This document shows positions 60,614 to 64,000 of a stretch of DNA of 64,000 nucleotides, piece by piece. Position numbers and translations under genes: made by a program. How positions within the stretch are numbered: the stretch's first letter is position 1; the number at the start of each line of letters is the position of its first letter. The notes under the pieces are model-generated. The model did no database searches. It saw only the letters and a program-made list of their open reading frames with translations, and had not been told where the DNA came from. Source of the stretch: Larkinella punicea (GTDB lineage Bacteria > Bacteroidota > Bacteroidia > Cytophagales > Spirosomataceae); assembly GCF_003334855.1 (NCBI RefSeq), contig NZ_QOWE01000001.1, positions 412,655 through 476,654 of the forward strand, in the 5' to 3' direction.

Positions 60614-62977
60614 TTAGAACTTGAAGGTCAGTGAACCTGTTACCTGCCGCAGTGGCTGGGGCAAACCCCAGTTGGAGAAATAAGCCACGTCGGCCAGGTT
60701 ATTGCCTTTGAGCGTGAACCGCCATTTCGGCTGGTCGAAAAACACCGACGCATTGAGGACGGTATACCCCGGAATGGTGATCCGATTGGCCGCGTCGAAA
60801 TAGCAATCCGAAACGTAATTACCGCCGAATCCCAGACCCAGGTTTCGCAGCGTTCTTCCTGAAAACTTGTACGTCACCCAGAGATTGGCAAAATCCGTGG
60901 GGGCCTGAGCGACGTAATTGCCGACAAAATCAGCGGCTTTAACCACTTTATTTTCATTCTTTGAATAACCGGCAACGATATTCAGCCCCGCTACCGGATT
61001 ACCGATCAGCTCAATTTCGAATCCTTTGCTTTGCTGGGAACCGTCCTGAAGCGTGAAGCTATTTTCGACGCGGGTCGCGTTGCGAATGGCAATGTCGTAG
61101 TAACTGACACTTCCGCTGAGTTTCCGGTTGAACGCTTCGGCCTTCACGCCCACCTCCCACTGGTTGGCATTCAGGGGCTTAAAGACCGAGGTCGTTCCAT
61201 CGGGCTGAACCACGGGCGCCACATTCTGGAAACCGTTCATGTAATTCCCGAATACCGACACCTGATCCGGCACGAGTTGGTAAACAAACCCGAATTTGGG
61301 CGATACCGCCGTCTGCTCATAATCATTTTTAGCGGCCACGCCGTTGGTAATGGTAGGATTGTTCACAAAGCGATCCACCCGCACACTCAGCATCACGACC
61401 AGTTTCCGGGTCAGATTGATCACATCCGACGCGTAGGCGCTGTAGGTACTCAGCTTTGTCTCGTTATTGGAATTGGTTTTGGTCGCTACGATGGCATTCA
61501 CTTTTTCCAGATTGATGCCGGGAATCGGCCGCTTCGTATTGACAACATCGTAGGTGCCGACGTCCGTAAACCGGAGTTGACTCGTAAAGGTGTAAAGATC
61601 TACACCCACCAACAGCCGGTTTCGGAAGCCACCCAACTGAAAATTACCCACAAAATTCTGCTGGGCGTTGATGGAGGTAAAAATCCGGGGGCCGTAGTTC
61701 GAGATGTTGCGGTTAAAGGTCGTATCGCTGGTCCAGTTGGGGTAAATCTGGTTGCTGTGTTCGATGCGGTTATTGCCAATGGCCACGTTCGTTTGTGAGG
61801 TCCACTGCGGATTGATCACGTACCGGGCACCCGCCGAATAATTCAGTGCGGTAATACTGGCGTCGATGTTTTCTCCGCCGAGCGAGGTTTTGATGGGAAT
61901 GGGAATATCCTTAAAGTTACGATAAGATGTTCTCGGTAAGTTTTGATAATACGCAACCGTCGATCGGTTCGTCGAATTCAGCTCCGCGTCGAATAAAAAA
62001 GACAACCGGTCATCCACTTTGTACGACAGACTGGGCGTAACCGTATAGCGACGGTTGTGACCATAATTCTGGAACGACCCTTCCGAGTGAGCAGCCGCAT
62101 TCACCCGAAACAAAACCGTTTTGTCGGCGTTCAACGGTGTATTGATATCGGCCGTAAAGCGGCTCAGTTCGTAGCTTCCCGCTGTGTAGGCAACCTCGCC
62201 TTTGAACGTTTCGAACGGTTTTTTCGTGACCTGGTTGATCAGTCCGCCGAAACCCACCAGACTGGAACCGAACAACGTACCGGAAGGACCTTTGATGACT
62301 TCCACGCGTTCCAGATTGATAACATCCGACTGGTAAATCTGAACAGCCATGCCATTGCGGATGGTTGTGTTCGCCGTAAATCCCCGGATGGTGGCACCCG
62401 TTCCGCCCGCCGGATTATTAAGCGGGGCAACGCCCGGCACGTTCCGCAACGTCTCTTTGAAATCGGTGATTACCTGGTCGCTGATTAACGCTTTGTTGAC
62501 GGCGGTGTAGACTTGCGGGTTTTCCAGATTTTTAAGCGGCAGACGGGCCACGTAATCCGATTCTTTATGGGCAAATTTGTTCACATTGCCCCGCACCCAG
62601 ACTTCCTGCAAGGTGTTCGAATCTTCGTTGAGGCTGATGGCCGGAATCGTGGTCGTTTCATTCGGTGCAACGGTCACATTCAGTTCAACCGGTGAATAGC
62701 CGAGTAATTGAACAACCACCGTTTGCGCGCCTTCCGGTACGTTTTTGATCTGGTATTCACCTTTTTCATTCGTAATCGACCCTTTGGTCAATCCTTTCAA
62801 AGAAACGTTTACGAATCCGGCGGGTTTACCGTCAGCGGTTTGAACGAAGCCTTTGATGGTTCCTTTTCCGGCTTCTCCCGGTCGGTTTTCTGCGTAGGAC
62901 GTGGAGAAGAAAATTTGGACAAAGAGGAGGCAAATGCTTATCCTGATGATAAGCACAAGGTGTGTAAAATGTTTCAT
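60614..62977 (-). CDS. TonB-dependent siderophore receptor
   Basis: A 787-residue outer-membrane receptor. Signal to about residue 30 (FVQIFFSTSYAE), CarboxypepD_reg-like domain about 38-120 (GTIKGFVQTADGKPAGFVNVSLKGL). Plug with LRNVPGVAPLNNPAGGTGATIRGFTANTTIRNGM and VEVIKGPSGTLFGSSLVGFGGLINQVTKKP, the siderophore-receptor pattern of FhuA, FecA and related proteins. Barrel to the C-terminal TGSLTFKF. The PepSY gene follows on the same strand, supporting ferric-siderophore import. ATG at 62977 starts the signal peptide; a promoter 165 bp upstream implies a long leader. Confidence 0.92.
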   Translation of the reverse strand: MKHFTHLVLIIRISICLLFVQIFFSTSYAENRPGEAGKGTIKGFVQTADGKPAGFVNVSLKGLTKGSITNEKGEYQIKNVPEGAQTVVVQLLGYSPVELNVTVAPNETTTIPAISLNEDSNTLQEVWVRGNVNKFAHKESDYVARLPLKNLENPQVYTAVNKALISDQVITDFKETLRNVPGVAPLNNPAGGTGATIRGFTANTTIRNGMAVQIYQSDVINLERVEVIKGPSGTLFGSSLVGFGGLINQVTKKPFETFKGEVAYTAGSYELSRFTADINTPLNADKTVLFRVNAAAHSEGSFQNYGHNRRYTVTPSLSYKVDDRLSFLFDAELNSTNRSTVAYYQNLPRTSYRNFKDIPIPIKTSLGGENIDASITALNYSAGARYVINPQWTSQTNVAIGNNRIEHSNQIYPNWTSDTTFNRNISNYGPRIFTSINAQQNFVGNFQLGGFRNRLLVGVDLYTFTSQLRFTDVGTYDVVNTKRPIPGINLEKVNAIVATKTNSNNETKLSTYSAYASDVINLTRKLVVMLSVRVDRFVNNPTITNGVAAKNDYEQTAVSPKFGFVYQLVPDQVSVFGNYMNGFQNVAPVVQPDGTTSVFKPLNANQWEVGVKAEAFNRKLSGSVSYYDIAIRNATRVENSFTLQDGSQQSKGFEIELIGNPVAGLNIVAGYSKNENKVVKAADFVGNYVAQAPTDFANLWVTYKFSGRTLRNLGLGFGGNYVSDCYFDAANRITIPGYTVLNASVFFDQPKWRFTLKGNNLADVAYFSNWGLPQPLRQVTGSLTFKF

Positions 62978-63023
62978 ACTTTTGTTTACTCTGTTAATCG
63001 TTTTAGCGGATGATTTGACGGAT

Positions 63024-63064
63024 ACCCGGTGTAAGGTTTGGCGACAGTGCACCGGGTTTTTTAT
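63024..63064. other. Hairpin in the receptor leader, terminator-shaped on the opposite strand
   Basis: ACCCGGTG at 63024-63031 pairs with CACCGGGT at 63050-63057, and a T-run follows on the plus strand (A-run before the stem on the minus strand). It falls in the predicted 5' leader of the siderophore receptor mRNA. As no plus-strand gene ends here, it is either an antisense terminator or a folded leader element. Confidence 0.6.
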
Positions 63065-63144
63065 GGGTTATCAATAAGTAAAAGACGGATTCAACTCTTT
63101 CTGGCAATCTTTATACTTATTTAGACTTATTAAAAATAATTAGG

Positions 63145-63175
63145 CAAACATACAATGGATCAGAAGCGATCGCAA
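63145..63175 (-). promoter_or_regulatory. Bacteroidota promoter of the siderophore receptor
   Basis: On the minus strand TTG (63175-63173), 20-nt spacer, TATGTTTG (63152-63145). The predicted RNA start near 63138 leaves a leader of about 160 nt before the ATG at 62977. The rest of the gap to 63533 holds no gene that I can support. Confidence 0.7.
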
Positions 63176-63533
63176 CTATTTTGGCAAAAAATAGCGATTT
63201 CAGGCTCTGTTGGCCTTTCCTGGAGATTGTGAACAGGGGTTGTTAGCGGCAAAATCGGCAAACGGCCAGGTTGGGTTATGCATACGTCGTGGGTCAGGAG
63301 CTACGCGTAAAAGTAGTTTAAACCGCTTCTCACCCACTGGCGCTGAAGGTTTGCTGGATTGATAATAAAAAACTAAATACTTAGTTGTTTTTTACGCCCT
63401 CATAAACTAAAATTATAGTTGAACAAACGAAGGCTTTGCGGTACCCCGTATCGACCCGGCGTTGTAGTGGGGGCTTATCCCAACGGCGTCACATTCTACA
63501 ACGCAATTTTGAGCGTCTTACTAACCCAAAAAA

Positions 63534-63873
63534 ATGAAAGTAGCCTTTCTGTTATCCCTCATAATCAGCTCGTTGGTCACCTCCGCCCAGGAAAAATTCG
63601 TCAACGCCAATGGCCATACTTTCCATGTATCCGTAAAAGGATTGGAAAAAAGGAAGGCCAATGAGCCCATCCTTATTTTCGAAAATGGACTCGGAATGGG
63701 ACTCGGCAATTGGAACCTGGTGATGGATGAACTGGCCAAGGTCGCTCCCGTTTTTGCCTATGACCGGGCCGGTGTGGAAAAATCCGAGAAAGTTTACCAA
63801 ATGCCGACGGTTAAAGTAGTGGCTGAAAACTTAAAAGCCATCTTGACGACCTTAAACATTCCACCGCCCTATG
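63534..63873 (+). pseudogene. Alpha/beta hydrolase, truncated by insertion
   Basis: About 113 residues of an exported alpha/beta hydrolase: signal MKVAFLLSLIISSLVTSAQ, then FVNANGHTFHVSVKG, EPILIFENGLGMGLGNWNLVMDELAKVAPVFAYDRAGVEKSEK and LKAILTTLNIPPPYV. In intact relatives the nucleophile strand (LVGHSxGG type) follows directly after PPPYV. Here the sequence changes abruptly to unrelated DNA that supplies a 20-odd-residue tail and a stop at 63938. The nucleophile, acid and His are all lost, so the product cannot be active. The 3' part may continue beyond the element outside the window. Confidence 0.75.
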
Positions 63874-64000
63874 TGAATATGCCACTCCAAACTGGGCCAT
63901 TTACACCGATTAATGCTGGTCCACCCGCGCCGATGTAAACTGGGCCACCTGTGGATAAGTGAACATTGAAGAGACAATATTCCTAGTTTTCCAATGGGCA
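63872..64000. mobile_element. Probable terminal region of an IS21-like insertion sequence
   Basis: From about TGTGAATATG at 63872 the sequence carries three spaced copies of a short motif: AAACTGGGCCATTTACACCG, then GCTGGTCCACCCGCGCCGAT, then AAACTGGGCCACC. Reiterated 'ctggncca' motifs spaced by about 20-25 bp near an end are typical of IS21-family termini (repeated IstA binding sites). It interrupts a hydrolase gene at a point where homology stops. The transposase genes would lie beyond the window edge. Confidence 0.5.

Noticed and set aside
62978..63140. Cobalamin riboswitch in the receptor leader
   Set aside because: I could not find the conserved B12-box or core pairing, and the receptor looks like a siderophore type.
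63419..63664. Protein-coding gene overlapping the hydrolase start
   Set aside because: No homology, poor composition, and it runs in another frame through the signal peptide of the hydrolase.

Overview
The window comes from a moderately GC-rich member of the Bacteroidota, most likely a Cytophagales bacterium of the Spirosoma/Larkinella type. The evidence is two SusC/SusD pairs, outer-membrane barrels ending in aromatic residues, DUF4136 and BatA proteins, a suf operon with sufT, and promoters of the Bacteroidota form TTTG-N19/20-TAnnTTTG. No rRNA, tRNA or CRISPR array was seen.

Layout. 1-682: 3'-truncated M20 amidohydrolase. 831-10986: two SusC/SusD outer-membrane uptake pairs plus a small lipoprotein. 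11068-16138 (minus): SMP-30-like protein, SDR, MarR regulator, and an arginine deiminase with a CtlX-type deiminase. 16493-21905: suf operon (sufC, sufD, sufS, sufE, sufT, bacilliredoxin) without sufB and with a ParE/RelE-type toxin-antitoxin pair embedded between sufS and sufE. 22010-27123: M19 dipeptidase, SDR, thioesterase, Ppx/GppA, rpsU and xerC. 27160-35760: complete ebo cluster (eboA to eboF), with two envelope genes on the other strand between eboA and eboB. 36012-39710: tandem SDR pair, ribosome hibernation factor and metK. 39768-47465 (minus): DUF4159-MoxR-DUF58-BatA operon. 47593-54077 (minus): two tandem TldE/TldD pairs, the TldD members carrying Tat signals. 54252-59124 (minus): secreted SGNH hydrolase, beta-helix protein and Tat esterase, probably carbohydrate-active. 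59314-62977 (minus): TonB-dependent siderophore receptor and PepSY protein. 63534-end: alpha/beta hydrolase cut off by what looks like the end of an IS21-like element.

The most striking structure is in the gaps. Fifteen intergenic spaces hold a long imperfect or perfect inverted repeat built from short reiterated words (ATGGTT, TTAAAAA, AGACAAGAG, ATGTAAAATGATGAAT, GAGTTGAGCGGAG, GTTTAA). In all fifteen the left arm on this strand is the G-over-C arm, whatever the direction of the flanking genes. Elements built from the same word tend to sit close together. A second class of four palindromes with a CCCCTAAAGGGG-type core has the opposite polarity in all four cases; one has perfect 49-bp arms. 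I know of no named element class that matches these; they are my best candidate for something undescribed. Start codons were moved inward from the longest frame where homology, signal peptides or promoters required it.
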